Shown one piece after another: positions 18,434 to 26,408 of a stretch of DNA of 36,794 bases (positions within the stretch are counted from its first letter, which is position 1; each line of letters starts with the position of its first letter). A program made the position numbers and the translations under genes. This DNA comes from Vicinamibacteria bacterium. Its GTDB lineage: Bacteria > Acidobacteriota > Vicinamibacteria > Fen-336. The notes beneath the pieces were generated by a model that made no database searches, was not told the DNA's origin, and worked only from the letters and a program-made list of their open reading frames with translations. The stretch spans positions 1 to 36,794 of the forward strand of contig JAMPXO010000041.1 in NCBI GenBank assembly GCA_023701125.1, in the 5' to 3' direction.

Positions 18434-19442
18434 GGAGCCTCTCCTCCGCCGCGATCCGCGTCAGCACCGCGGTCGCCACCTCGTCGGCCGGGATCGAGGC
18501 CATCACCCCGTCGTGGATCGGGCACCCGCGCTTGTGGCACGGCGCGCACGGCGGGACCCGGCGCACGACGCGATCGACGGGCGAGAACGGGCCGTTGCGC
18601 GCGGGGTCGGTCGGACCGAACAGGGCGACGACCGGAGCGCCGACGGCGCAGGCGAGATGCAGCGGGCCGGTGTCGGCGGCGACGACCACCGCGGCCCGCC
18701 GCGCGAGCGCGACGTACTCGAGCAGCGTGGTCGGGAACGCCGGTGCGGCGGCGCCGCCGGAAGCCGCGGCGATCTCCTCGGCCCGCGCGCGCTCGCCCGG
18801 GCCCCACGCCACCAGCGACGCGAGCCCCTGCGCCGCCAGCGCCCGCGCCAGCTCGGCCCAGCGCTCGGCCGGCCACAGCTTGCTCTCCCAGCCGCCGCCC
18901 GGATTGAGGAGCGCGAAGCGCCCCGCGCCGCGCTCGGCGAGCTGCGCCGCCACCGACGCCTCGGCCTGCGGTGCCTGCGGCAGCGGGAACTCGCGCAGGC
19001 CGACGGCGTCGAGACCGAGCGCCTTCAGCAGCGCCAGGTTCTTGTCGATCACGTGGACGGCACTCGCCGGCAGCGGTTGCCGTTCCGCGAGCAGCAGCGC
19101 CGAGGCCGGCTCGCGCCGGGCCGCGGACTCGAAACCAATCGCGCGCGCGCCCGACAGCGCCGCCCAGGCCGCGGACTTCCACAGCCCCTGCAGGTCCAGC
19201 GCCACGTCCCAGCGCCCCGCCCGCAGCGTGCGCACCGCTTCGGCGGCCGGGCCGAACGCGAAGGCCTTCGCCGCGGGCGCAGCGATCAGCTCGGCGAGCA
19301 GCGGCTGGCCCTGGAGCAGCGGGCGTGCCGCCGGCTCGGTGACCCAGCCCACCTCGTGCCCGGCGCGGTGCAGCGCGGCCAGCACCGGCAGCGTGTGGAC
19401 CACGTCGCCGATCGCCGACAACCGCACGAGCAGGACGCGCAT
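18417..19442 (-). CDS. waaC: ADP-heptose:LPS heptosyltransferase (GT9, WaaC-like)
   Basis: The 341-aa GT9 enzyme starts [19 protein letters not shown], the classic N terminus of heptosyltransferases. It has LDLQGLWKSA, LLNPGGGWESKLWPAERW and the donor-site block VAADTGPLHLACAVGAPVVALFGPTDP. A C-terminal Cys-rich segment, PPCAPCHKRGCP, is shared with the second heptosyltransferase upstream. WaaC adds the first L,D-heptose to Kdo on the cytoplasmic face of the inner membrane. The start overlaps the hldC stop (TGATG). The split between heptosyltransferase I and II rests on similarity (SAIGDVVHTLP is WaaC-like) and is moderately sure. Confidence 0.88.
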   Translation of the reverse strand: MRVLLVRLSAIGDVVHTLPVLAALHRAGHEVGWVTEPAARPLLQGQPLLAELIAAPAAKAFAFGPAAEAVRTLRAGRWDVALDLQGLWKSAAWAALSGARAIGFESAARREPASALLLAERQPLPASAVHVIDKNLALLKALGLDAVGLREFPLPQAPQAEASVAAQLAERGAGRFALLNPGGGWESKLWPAERWAELARALAAQGLASLVAWGPGERARAEEIAAASGGAAAPAFPTTLLEYVALARRAAVVVAADTGPLHLACAVGAPVVALFGPTDPARNGPFSPVDRVVRRVPPCAPCHKRGCPIHDGVMASIPADEVATAVLTRIAAEERLHARPV

Positions 19443-19921
19443 CAGCTCCGCAGCCGCGCCAGCAACGCGCGGGTGTCGTGGTCCTTGGGGTCGCCCACGA
19501 TCGCGACGCGACCGCCGTACGAGCGCACCACCTCGCGCTCCGGCACGGTCTCGGTCGTGTAGTCGGTGCCCTTGCAGTGGACGTCCGGGCGCAGCTCCAG
19601 CAGCAGCCGTGCGACGTCGTCGTCGGGGAAGACCACGACCAGGTCGACGCAGCGCAGGCCGGCGACCAGTAGCGCACGATCGCCCTCGGGCATCACGGGC
19701 CGGTCCGGCCCCTTCAGGCGGCGGACCGACGCGTCGCCGTTGATGGCGACCAGCAGCAGGTCGCCTTCGGTCCGCGCGGCCTGCAGGTAGCGGATGTGGC
19801 CGACGTGGAGCACGTCGAAACAGCCGTTGGCGAAGGCGACCGACTTCTTCTCCGCGCGGGCCGCGGCGATCCGCGTCTTCGCCTCGTCGAGGGTGCAGAG
19901 CTTGGACGCCGCGAGCCTCAC
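19442..19921 (-). CDS. hldC: D-glycero-beta-D-manno-heptose-1-phosphate adenylyltransferase (RfaE2/HldC)
   Basis: The 159-aa nucleotidyltransferase has [21 protein letters not shown], with the HxGH motif at 39-42, and [14 protein letters not shown] downstream. It corresponds to the C-terminal half of E. coli HldE and transfers AMP from ATP to heptose-1-phosphate, giving ADP-heptose. The GTG start overlaps the kinase stop in GTGA, so the two halves of HldE are separate but translationally coupled here. Its stop overlaps the waaC start. Confidence 0.93.
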   Translation of the reverse strand: MRLAASKLCTLDEAKTRIAAARAEKKSVAFANGCFDVLHVGHIRYLQAARTEGDLLLVAINGDASVRRLKGPDRPVMPEGDRALLVAGLRCVDLVVVFPDDDVARLLLELRPDVHCKGTDYTTETVPEREVVRSYGGRVAIVGDPKDHDTRALLARLRS

Positions 19922-20940
19922 GCGCCGGGCTCCACGACCGCGGCGCGCAGCTCGTCGGCGGACACCGTGGCCGTGCCGCGCTTCATCACTACCAGCCCGC
20001 CCGCGACGTTGGCGAGCCGCGCCGCCTGGGCGGGACGCGCGCCCGCGCTGAGTGCCAGCGTGAAGGCGGCGATCACGGTGTCACCCGCGCCGGTCACGTC
20101 GGCGACCTGGTCGCTGCCGTGGACGGGGATGTGGAGCGGCGGCTGGCCGGGCTCGAACAGCGCCATGCCGTCGGAGCCGCGAGTGACCAGCGCGGCGCGC
20201 ACGCCGAGCCGCTTCAGCAGCTCCTCGCCCGCGCGCTCCAGCTTGCGCAGGTCGTGGCCGATGGTCAGGCCCAGCGCCGCCTCGAGCTCCGGCTCGTTGG
20301 GCGTGACCGCGGTCATGCCGCGGAAGGCGAGCAGGCCGTAGCGGGAGTCGACGGTGACCGGCACGCCACGCTTGCGGGCAAACGCGATCGCGGCCCGGAC
20401 GAGCTGCGGCGTCAGCAGGCCGAGGCCGTAATCGCTGACCAGGACGCCGTCGACGGGCCCGCGGAAATCGCGCAAGCGGCGCAGCGCCGCGGCCCGCGCC
20501 TGCGACGCAGGCGGCAGCGGCTTGACGCGGTCGATGCGGACGATCTGCTGCTTGGTCGAATGAGTGCCGCCGCCGAGCACGCGGCTCTTCACCGCCGTCG
20601 GCCAGCCCGGCTCGCGGGTCACGCCCGCCGTGGGGATGCCCTTCTCGCGCAGCAGCTCGAGGATCGCGCGGCCGTGGGCGTCGTCGCCGACGGCGCCGAC
20701 CGGCAGCGCGCGCCCACCCAGCGTCGCCACGTTGTGGACCGCGTTGGCGCCGCCGCCGAGCCGGACCTCGGTCCGCTCGTGCTCGAGGATCACCACCGGC
20801 GCCTCGCGCGACAGCCGCTGCACGCGGCCGTGGACGAATTCGTCGGCGACCAGGTCGGCCAGCACCAGCAGCCGGCAGCCGGCCATGCGGTCGACGACCT
20901 CGCAGAGCGCCCGCGGCGGCACGGCGGAACCGCGCTTCAC
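19918..20940 (-). CDS. hldA: D-glycero-beta-D-manno-heptose-7-phosphate kinase (RfaE1/HldA)
   Basis: The frame is open upstream, but GTG 20940 is the start because it forms GTGA with the gmhB stop and has GAGG 7 nt before it; the product is 340 aa. It is a PfkB/ribokinase-fold enzyme: [16 protein letters not shown] (61-76), [22 protein letters not shown] and the signature [13 protein letters not shown] with catalytic base D287. It phosphorylates heptose-7-phosphate to the 1,7-bisphosphate, the substrate of the upstream GmhB. E. coli has this domain fused to the adenylyltransferase. Confidence 0.94.
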   Translation of the reverse strand: MKRGSAVPPRALCEVVDRMAGCRLLVLADLVADEFVHGRVQRLSREAPVVILEHERTEVRLGGGANAVHNVATLGGRALPVGAVGDDAHGRAILELLREKGIPTAGVTREPGWPTAVKSRVLGGGTHSTKQQIVRIDRVKPLPPASQARAAALRRLRDFRGPVDGVLVSDYGLGLLTPQLVRAAIAFARKRGVPVTVDSRYGLLAFRGMTAVTPNEPELEAALGLTIGHDLRKLERAGEELLKRLGVRAALVTRGSDGMALFEPGQPPLHIPVHGSDQVADVTGAGDTVIAAFTLALSAGARPAQAARLANVAGGLVVMKRGTATVSADELRAAVVEPGA

Positions 20941-21518
20941 GCGCCAGCCTCGCGCAGGATCGTCTCGACCGCCTCGAGCACGTGCTCGGCGACGAGGTCG
21001 GGTCGGCGCTTCCAGTGCGGCGCGTGCCAGGTCATCTCGCCCAGGCCGTAGCCGGTCTTGACCAGGCAACCGCGGGCGCCGACCGCCCACGCCAGCGCGA
21101 GATCGCCGTGGCGGTCGCCCAGCACCCACGAGCTCTTCAGGTCGATGTCGAGCTCGCGCTCCGCCTGTCGCGCCAGGCCCGGCCGCGGCTTGCGGCAGTC
21201 GCAGTCCTGGCGATAGGGCGGCTCGCCCGCGCTCGGGTGGTGCAGGCAGGCGTAGATGCCGTCGAGCCGCGCCCCGCCGCGCTCCATCGCCGCCCGCACG
21301 CCGTCGTGGACCTCGTGCACCACCGACTCCGGGAAGTAGCCGCGGGCGACGCCCGCCTGGTTGGTGACGATCGCCGCGACCCAGCCCGCGCGGTTGACGC
21401 GGCGCACCGCGTCGACCGCGAACGGCAGCAGCTTGAAGCGGCTGGCGTGGTTCACGTAGCCGATCTCGTGCGACAGCGTGCCGTCGCGGTCGAACAGGAT
21501 CGCCGGCCGGCCGCTCAC
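20937..21518 (-). CDS. gmhB: D-glycero-D-manno-heptose-1,7-bisphosphate 7-phosphatase
   Basis: The start is GTG 21518, overlapping the waaF stop (GTGA); the product is 193 aa, the usual GmhB length. It is a HAD phosphatase: ILFDRDGTL with D10 and D12, VTNQAGVARG, a zinc loop C91-x-H93 ... C106-x-C108, the RKPRPGL motif and WVLGDRHGDLALA with the metal-binding aspartates. It removes the 7-phosphate from heptose bisphosphate before adenylylation. The zinc loop separates it from histidinol phosphatases. Confidence 0.93.
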   Translation of the reverse strand: MSGRPAILFDRDGTLSHEIGYVNHASRFKLLPFAVDAVRRVNRAGWVAAIVTNQAGVARGYFPESVVHEVHDGVRAAMERGGARLDGIYACLHHPSAGEPPYRQDCDCRKPRPGLARQAERELDIDLKSSWVLGDRHGDLALAWAVGARGCLVKTGYGLGEMTWHAPHWKRRPDLVAEHVLEAVETILREAGA

Positions 21519-22513
21519 GCCCGCCCCCCGCTCTCGCCGCGCAGCAGCGCGCGGGCGGTCTCGGCCACTCGCGCGGGCTCCAGCCGCTCCATGCAGCGGT
21601 GGTCGATCGGGCACTCGCGGAAGCGGCACGGCGCGCACTCGACCGGTTCGCGGGCGATCGCCGTGCGACCGCCGAAGGGGGCGGTCTCGCGCCAGTCGGT
21701 CGGGCCGAAGGTTGCGACCACGGGGGTGCCGAGCGCGGCCGCCACGTGCATCGGTCCGGAGTCGTTGGTGAGCAGCAGGTCGAGTTCCGCGAGCACACCG
21801 ACCAGCTCCGGCAGCGAGGTGCGCCCGCACAGGTCGAGCGCGCCGCACTCTCTGGCGAGGAGCGCCCCCGCAGGCCGCTCGGCCGCGGTACCGACGACCA
21901 CCACCCGCGCCCCGCGCTCGCGCGCGAGCAGGCCGGCCGCCGCCGCGAAGCGCGCCGCCGGCCAGCGCTTGGCGCCGCCGTAGGCGGCCCCCGGGGCGAC
22001 TCCCACGAAGTGCTCGCCCCCGCCCAGCAGGGCCCGGGCGGACGTGCGCCAGGCCTCGGGACAGGTGAGCGACGCGTCAGGCGCGCCGCTCGTGGCGACG
22101 CCGATCTGCTCCAGCATCGCGCGATAGTAGAACACCTGGCTGCGTCCGCCCGTGGCCGCGGGCCGGCGCGCGGCCCGCGTCAGCAGCAGCCCGCGCCCGT
22201 CGCGGGCGTAGCCCCAGCGCTCGCGGACCCCGGCCAGCCGCATCGCCAGCGCGGTGCCGAGCGAGTTGGTGAACAGCACGCCGACGTCGAAGCCGCGCAG
22301 CGCCGCGACCTCGGCCCGCAGGCCCTTCACCTCGCGGATGCCGTCGAGCGCGGGCACCGCGCCGTAGAGGGGCGCCACCGCCGGTCGCGCGACGACCTCG
22401 AGCCGCGCCGCCGGGAACGCGGCCCGCAGGTCGCGCAGCGCCGGCAGCGAGAGGACCGCGTCGCCGAGCCAGTTCGGGGCGCGCACGCCAATCGTCTTCG
22501 GCTCGGCGTTCAC
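21515..22513 (-). CDS. waaF: Lipopolysaccharide heptosyltransferase II (GT9, WaaF-like)
   Basis: The start at GTG 22513 overlaps the acyltransferase stop (GTGA); the product is 332 aa. It has IGVRAPNWLGDAVLSLPALRDL, the WaaF-type N terminus (NWLGD), VAPGAAYGGAKRWPAARF and LLLTNDSGPMHVAAALGTPVVATFGPTDW. A Cys-rich segment, VECAPCRFRECPIDHRC, is near the C terminus. It should add the second heptose to the inner core using ADP-heptose made by the neighbouring GmhB, HldA and HldC enzymes. Confidence 0.92.
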   Translation of the reverse strand: MNAEPKTIGVRAPNWLGDAVLSLPALRDLRAAFPAARLEVVARPAVAPLYGAVPALDGIREVKGLRAEVAALRGFDVGVLFTNSLGTALAMRLAGVRERWGYARDGRGLLLTRAARRPAATGGRSQVFYYRAMLEQIGVATSGAPDASLTCPEAWRTSARALLGGGEHFVGVAPGAAYGGAKRWPAARFAAAAGLLARERGARVVVVGTAAERPAGALLARECGALDLCGRTSLPELVGVLAELDLLLTNDSGPMHVAAALGTPVVATFGPTDWRETAPFGGRTAIAREPVECAPCRFRECPIDHRCMERLEPARVAETARALLRGESGGRA

Positions 22514-23430
22514 GCGCCCACCCCGCCGTCCTCGCCGGGCTCCGGCCGGGTGTGCCAGCGCCGGTGCATCCACAGCCACTGCTCGGGCGCCTCGCGGATC
22601 CAGTCCTCGATCCGGGTCGTGATCGCCTGTGTCTCGCGCGCGATGTCCGCGTCCTTGTCACCGGTCGAGCGCAGGCGCAGCGGCGGGTCGAGCTTCAGCC
22701 GGTAGCGGCCGTCGGGCATCAGCAGGCAACGGCCGCCGACGATCGGCACGCCCAGCCGCAGCCCGAGCGAGGCCGCCACGGTGGTGGTGCAGGCCGGGCG
22801 GCCGAAGAAGGTGACGAAGATGCCGTCGTGGCGCTGCACGTTCTGGTCGACGACGAACGCCGCGCTGCCGCCGCCGCGGATGCGCTTGATCACCGCCTTC
22901 AACGCGTCCCACTTGGGGATCACCTCGTTGCCCGCGCGGGCGCGGAAGGCGGCGATGCGGCGGTCGAGATGCGGGTTGTCGAGCGGGCGGCCGACGACGC
23001 CCGAGGGCTGCAGCAGCCAGCCGAGGTACAGGCCGGCGACCTCCCAGTTGCCGAAGTGTGCGGTCAGCATCAGCGAGCCGCGGCCTTCGTGGATCGCCGC
23101 CAGCGCCTCGTCGCGGCCCTCGACGTCGACCAGCGCGAGGATCTCGTCCTTCGTCCGCCGCTGCAGCCACAGGATGTCGAGCAGCACGCGGCCGAAGTGC
23201 TCGTAGACCGCGCGCGCCGTGCGCTGCACGCGGGCCTCGTCCCACTCCGGGAACGACCGGCGCAGGTTGTCGGCCGCGATCCCGGTGTGACGGCGGTCGA
23301 AATCCGAGAGCGTGCCGCCCAGCCCGCCGCCGAGCTTCAACATCGCGCGCCGCGGCAGCAGGCCGACCGTGAACGCGGTCGCGCCGACCACCGCGTCCTC
23401 GAACCAGTGGCGGAACGGGGAGTGCTTCAC
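22510..23430 (-). CDS. lpxL: Lipid A biosynthesis acyltransferase (LpxL/HtrB family)
   Basis: The 306-aa protein has a hydrophobic segment near residues 14-26, then the LpxL/LpxM HX4(D/E) catalytic motif LTAHFGNWE (H125, E130). It also has RPLDNPHLDRRI, FVVDQNVQRHDGIFVTFFGRPA and the C-terminal PEQWLWMHRRW. This family transfers a secondary acyl chain from acyl-ACP to Kdo2-lipid IVA at the inner membrane. The GTG start forms GTGA with the lpxK stop and has no SD of its own, suggesting reinitiation. Whether it is the first (LpxL) or second (LpxM) acyltransferase is not decidable. Confidence 0.92.
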   Translation of the reverse strand: MKHSPFRHWFEDAVVGATAFTVGLLPRRAMLKLGGGLGGTLSDFDRRHTGIAADNLRRSFPEWDEARVQRTARAVYEHFGRVLLDILWLQRRTKDEILALVDVEGRDEALAAIHEGRGSLMLTAHFGNWEVAGLYLGWLLQPSGVVGRPLDNPHLDRRIAAFRARAGNEVIPKWDALKAVIKRIRGGGSAAFVVDQNVQRHDGIFVTFFGRPACTTTVAASLGLRLGVPIVGGRCLLMPDGRYRLKLDPPLRLRSTGDKDADIARETQAITTRIEDWIREAPEQWLWMHRRWHTRPEPGEDGGVGA

Positions 23431-24479
23431 GCCGCTGCCGCCCGGCGCGCGAGCACCAGCAGCGGCTCGACCAGTCGCGCCTCGTCGTCGAGCGCCACGG
23501 AGATCCGCAGCGTCAGCAGCGGCGGGCCCGTCAGCAGTTCGAGGCCACCTTCGCCCTCGAGCCGGACCCGGTCCTTCTCGGTGGTGACGACCGCGTCCGC
23601 GCCGGCGGCCCGCGCGGCATCGCGCACCGCGGCCAGCTCGGCCGCGGCGAAGGCGTGGTGGTCGCGGAAGAAGCGGGTGCCCACCGGCTCGCCCGCGGCG
23701 CGACGCACGTCGGTCTCGAAGCGGCCGGGCCGCGCGATGCCCGCGAGCAGGAACGGGCGGGTGGGCGGGGCCGCGGCGCGCCCCTCGTGGTCGAAGAAGC
23801 CGATCACGCGGCGGCGCGCGACGACCACGCGATCCACTCCGGCCAGGGCCGCGAGCTGGGCCACGGCGCGGCGCTCGGCGTTGGCGTCGACGTCCGCCGC
23901 AGGCTCGGCCGAGAGCACCGCGACGTCGGCGCAGGCGAGCGCCCCGGCGAACTCGCGCAGCCGGCCCGCGGGCAGCGGCCGCGAGCGCAGGTCCTCCGCC
24001 CGCACGCAGACCACGTCGAGGTCGCGGGCGAGGCGCAGGTGCTGGAAGCCGTCGTCGAGCAGGACCAGTTGCGGCGCGAAGCGGCGGCAGACCTCGCGCC
24101 CGACCTCGTCGCGGCGGGGACCGACCGCGACCACGACGCCGGGCAGCGCGCGCGCCAGCAACACCGGCTCGTCGCCGGCGGCGCGGCTGTCGGCCAGCAC
24201 CCGCTCCCCGTCCGAGACGAGCAGCACGGGGCTCTCCGCGCGTCCGCCGTAACCGCGCGACAGCACAGCCACGCGGTAGCCGGCGTCACGCACGGCGGCG
24301 GCGAGGAAGGCGACGAGCGGGGTCTTGCCGGTGCCGCCGACGCTGAGGTTGCCGATGCTGGCGACGGCGACCGGCAGCCGGGTCGAGGCCCGCCAGCCGC
24401 GCGCGTAGGCCCGGCGGCGCAGGGCCGCGACGCCGCCGGTGACCCAGCCGAGCGGGGCGAGCAGGGCCCCGGGGCTCAC
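23427..24479 (-). CDS. lpxK: Tetraacyldisaccharide 4'-kinase
   Basis: The start is GTG 24479, in GTGA with the waaA stop; the product is 350 aa, the usual size. An N-terminal hydrophobic/Arg segment (LLAPLGWVTGGVAALRRRAY) anchors it to the inner membrane. The Walker A is SIGNLSVGGTGKT (41-53, K52), followed by VLSRGYGG, DEPVLLARALPG, LVLLDDGFQHLRLARDLDVV and VVTTEKDRVRL, all LpxK hallmarks. It phosphorylates the 4' position of the lipid A precursor before Kdo addition. Confidence 0.94.
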   Translation of the reverse strand: MSPGALLAPLGWVTGGVAALRRRAYARGWRASTRLPVAVASIGNLSVGGTGKTPLVAFLAAAVRDAGYRVAVLSRGYGGRAESPVLLVSDGERVLADSRAAGDEPVLLARALPGVVVAVGPRRDEVGREVCRRFAPQLVLLDDGFQHLRLARDLDVVCVRAEDLRSRPLPAGRLREFAGALACADVAVLSAEPAADVDANAERRAVAQLAALAGVDRVVVARRRVIGFFDHEGRAAAPPTRPFLLAGIARPGRFETDVRRAAGEPVGTRFFRDHHAFAAAELAAVRDAARAAGADAVVTTEKDRVRLEGEGGLELLTGPPLLTLRISVALDDEARLVEPLLVLARRAAAA

Positions 24480-25765
24480 GCGCGGGCGGGGCCGAGCAGC
24501 GCGGTCAGTGCGTCGATGGTGCGGGCGAGGGCGCCGCGGTTGCGGTCGATCAGGGCCCGCGCCCGCTCGCCCAGCTCGCGGCGCCGCGGCTCGTCGCGCA
24601 GCAGCGCCTGCAACTCGTGACCCAGCTCCGCCGCCGAGCCGACCTGGACCAGCGCGTGCTCGGTGCGGAACAGGTCGGCGATCTCCTGGAAGTTGGTCAT
24701 GCTGGGGCCGACCACGATCGCGCGCCCGGCCACCGCGGCCTCCAGCACGTTGTGGCCGCCGGTGGGCACCAGGCTGCCGCCGACGAAGACGGCGGCCGCC
24801 AGCGGGTAGACCTGGGCCAACTCGCCCAGCGTGTCGAGCAACATCACCTCGCCCGCGCGCCAGCGACCGGGCTCGGTCTGGGAGCGCCGCACGCAGCGGA
24901 AGCCGGCCGCCTCGACGAGGGCCGGCACCTGGTCGAAGCGCTCGGGGTGGCGCGGCGCGATCACCAGCCGCGCCTCGGGCACCGCCTCGCGCACCGCGTG
25001 GTAGGCCTGCAGCACCAGCACCTCTTCGCCGGCCATCGTGCTGCCAGCCACGATCAGAGGGTGAGGCACCTGCCCTCCCGGCGCGAGTATCTGGCGGAGG
25101 CGGTCGGGGCTGCGCGGCGCCTCGAGGGCGTCGAACTTGAGGTTGCCCGTGACCTGCACGCGGTCGGCCGGCGCGCCCAGCGCGATGATTCGTTCGGCGT
25201 GCGCGTCGGCCTGCATCAGGAACAGGTCGACCTCGGCCAGCACCTTCGCCAGCAGCGGCCGCACGAGCTTGTAACGCTCGAACGAGCGCGGCGAGATGCG
25301 GCCGTTGACCAGCGCGACGCGCGAGCCGCGGGCGCGGGCCTCGTGGATCAGGTTCGGCCACAGCTCGGTCTCGACCAGCACCAGCAGGTCGGGGTTGAGC
25401 GTGTCGAGCGACGCCCGCACCGGGTGCGGCCAGTCGAACGGCGCGTAGAAGATGCCGTCGAGGCCGACGGCGTGCTTCTGGGCGACCGCGTTGCCGGTCA
25501 TCGTCGTGGTCGACAGGAACAGCCGGCGACCGGCGGCGCGCTCGCGCAGCGGCGCGACCAGCGTGCGCGCGGCCAGCACCTCGCCGACCGACACCGCGTG
25601 GATCCAGATCGAGCGCTCGCCGTCGACGTTCAGGTAGACGGGCAGCCGCCCCATGCGCTCGCTGAACGTGCGCAGGTACTTGCCTGTCGCGCGGCCCTTC
25701 CAGAAGAAATAGGGAAGGGCCAGCAGGAACAGGACGCCCGTGACGACGCTGTAGGAGAAATACAA
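24476..25765 (-). CDS. waaA: 3-deoxy-D-manno-octulosonic acid (Kdo) transferase
   Basis: The start is placed at TTG 25765 (MYFSYSVVTGVL), giving 429 aa and a correct N-terminal membrane anchor. An in-frame GTG at 25861 lies upstream of the -10 box TATACT and would add an unusual Arg/Pro-rich leader. Motifs: IHAVSVGEVLAA with catalytic E62, STTTMTGNAVA, YAPFDWP, LVETELWPNLI, LVNGRISPRSFERY and FVGGSLVPTGGHNVLE. It adds Kdo from CMP-Kdo to lipid IVA. It is the first gene of the operon running to at least 17891. The TTG start without a clear SD may keep expression of this membrane enzyme low. Confidence 0.93.
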   Translation of the reverse strand: MYFSYSVVTGVLFLLALPYFFWKGRATGKYLRTFSERMGRLPVYLNVDGERSIWIHAVSVGEVLAARTLVAPLRERAAGRRLFLSTTTMTGNAVAQKHAVGLDGIFYAPFDWPHPVRASLDTLNPDLLVLVETELWPNLIHEARARGSRVALVNGRISPRSFERYKLVRPLLAKVLAEVDLFLMQADAHAERIIALGAPADRVQVTGNLKFDALEAPRSPDRLRQILAPGGQVPHPLIVAGSTMAGEEVLVLQAYHAVREAVPEARLVIAPRHPERFDQVPALVEAAGFRCVRRSQTEPGRWRAGEVMLLDTLGELAQVYPLAAAVFVGGSLVPTGGHNVLEAAVAGRAIVVGPSMTNFQEIADLFRTEHALVQVGSAAELGHELQALLRDEPRRRELGERARALIDRNRGALARTIDALTALLGPARA

Positions 25766-25806
25766 GGGCGGTTGGCCAGGGTGCCGACCGGGTGGCCGGA
25801 CGCGTG

Positions 25807-25812
25807 AGTATA
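25807..25812 (-). promoter_or_regulatory. -10 box TATACT of the waaA-lpxK-... operon
   Basis: Read on the minus strand, TATACT (25812-25807; 5 of 6 to TATAAT) is preceded by a weak -35-like TTCCGG at a 19-bp spacer. It would give a leader of about 34 nt before the TTG at 25765. It is the only good -10 between the EF-hand gene and waaA. Confidence 0.5.
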
Positions 25813-25958
25813 CCCGTGGGCCCCTGCGCACCCGGAAAACGGCAGGCGTGCGCGGGCTCACGGTTGTTCACCCTCCTTTGCAGTCGTGTGCCCAACCCCG
25901 GACGCCACTTCCGGTCCAAGCCAGTGAGTCGACAAACGAGGGGCAAGGGAGGACGGCG

Positions 25959-26372
25959 ATGACGAAGAAGAACCTGATCGCGGTGGTGGCGGGGCTGGGG
26001 CTGCTGGGGGCCGGCGTGGCGCAGGCGGGGCCGGGCGGGCCGGGGCAGGGCGGCGGGCGGCGCGGGCCGGGAGCGGCCCACCTGCTCGAGAAGTTCGACC
26101 TCGACAAGGACGGCCAGCTCTCGGAGGACGAGCGGGCCAGGGCGCGGGCCGCGTTCGTGGCAAAGCACGACAAGGACGGCGACGGAGAGTTGTCGCAGGG
26201 GGAGAAGCAGGCGGCCCGCTTCGACCGCCGGATCGATCGCGCGGAGCGCGCCGCGGAGATGCTCAAGCGCTTCGACACCGACCAGGACGGCAAGCTGAAC
26301 GACGCCGAGCGGGCGGCGCTCCGCGCCGAGGGCGAGGCGAAGCGGGCCGAGCGCAAGGCCGGGAAGAGCTGA
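25959..26372 (+). CDS. Exported EF-hand (calmodulin-like) calcium-binding protein
   Basis: The ATG at 25959 has SD GGGAGGA (25947-25953) 5 nt before it; the product is 137 aa. A signal peptide covers MTKKNLIAVVAGLGLLGAGVAQA with cleavage near residue 23, then a Gly/Arg-rich linker. Three 12-residue EF-hand loops follow: DLDKDGQLSEDE, DKDGDGELSQGE and DTDQDGKLNDAE. All have Asp at positions 1, 3 and 5, Gly at 6 and Glu at 12, so Ca2+ binding is likely. The C terminus is Lys/Arg-rich (AKRAERKAGKS). Bacterial proteins of this kind are periplasmic and mostly uncharacterised. It is divergent from the LPS operon and convergent with the permease gene. Confidence 0.9.
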   Translation: MTKKNLIAVVAGLGLLGAGVAQAGPGGPGQGGGRRGPGAAHLLEKFDLDKDGQLSEDERARARAAFVAKHDKDGDGELSQGEKQAARFDRRIDRAERAAEMLKRFDTDQDGKLNDAERAALRAEGEAKRAERKAGKS

Positions 26373-26388
26373 CGACCGGCCCGGGAGC

Positions 26389-26408
26389 GGGGGCGCGCCA
26401 GCGCCCCC
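26389..26408. terminator. Hairpin between convergent EF-hand and permease genes
   Basis: A perfect 8-bp stem GGGGGCGC-GCCA-GCGCCCCC sits 16 bp after the EF-hand stop and reaches the first base of the permease stop codon. It can fold in RNA from either strand, so it may end both transcripts. There is no long T-run on either side. Confidence 0.6.

Noticed and set aside
19918-21798. A single 626-codon frame suggesting a fused heptose enzyme
   Set aside because: Only the part from GTG 20940 matches the PfkB kinase; the upstream part is an out-of-frame shadow of gmhB and waaF.
25766-25861. Alternative waaA start at GTG 25861
   Set aside because: It would lie upstream of the -10 box and add a Pro/Arg-rich segment not seen in Kdo transferases; TTG 25765 restores the usual membrane-anchor N terminus.
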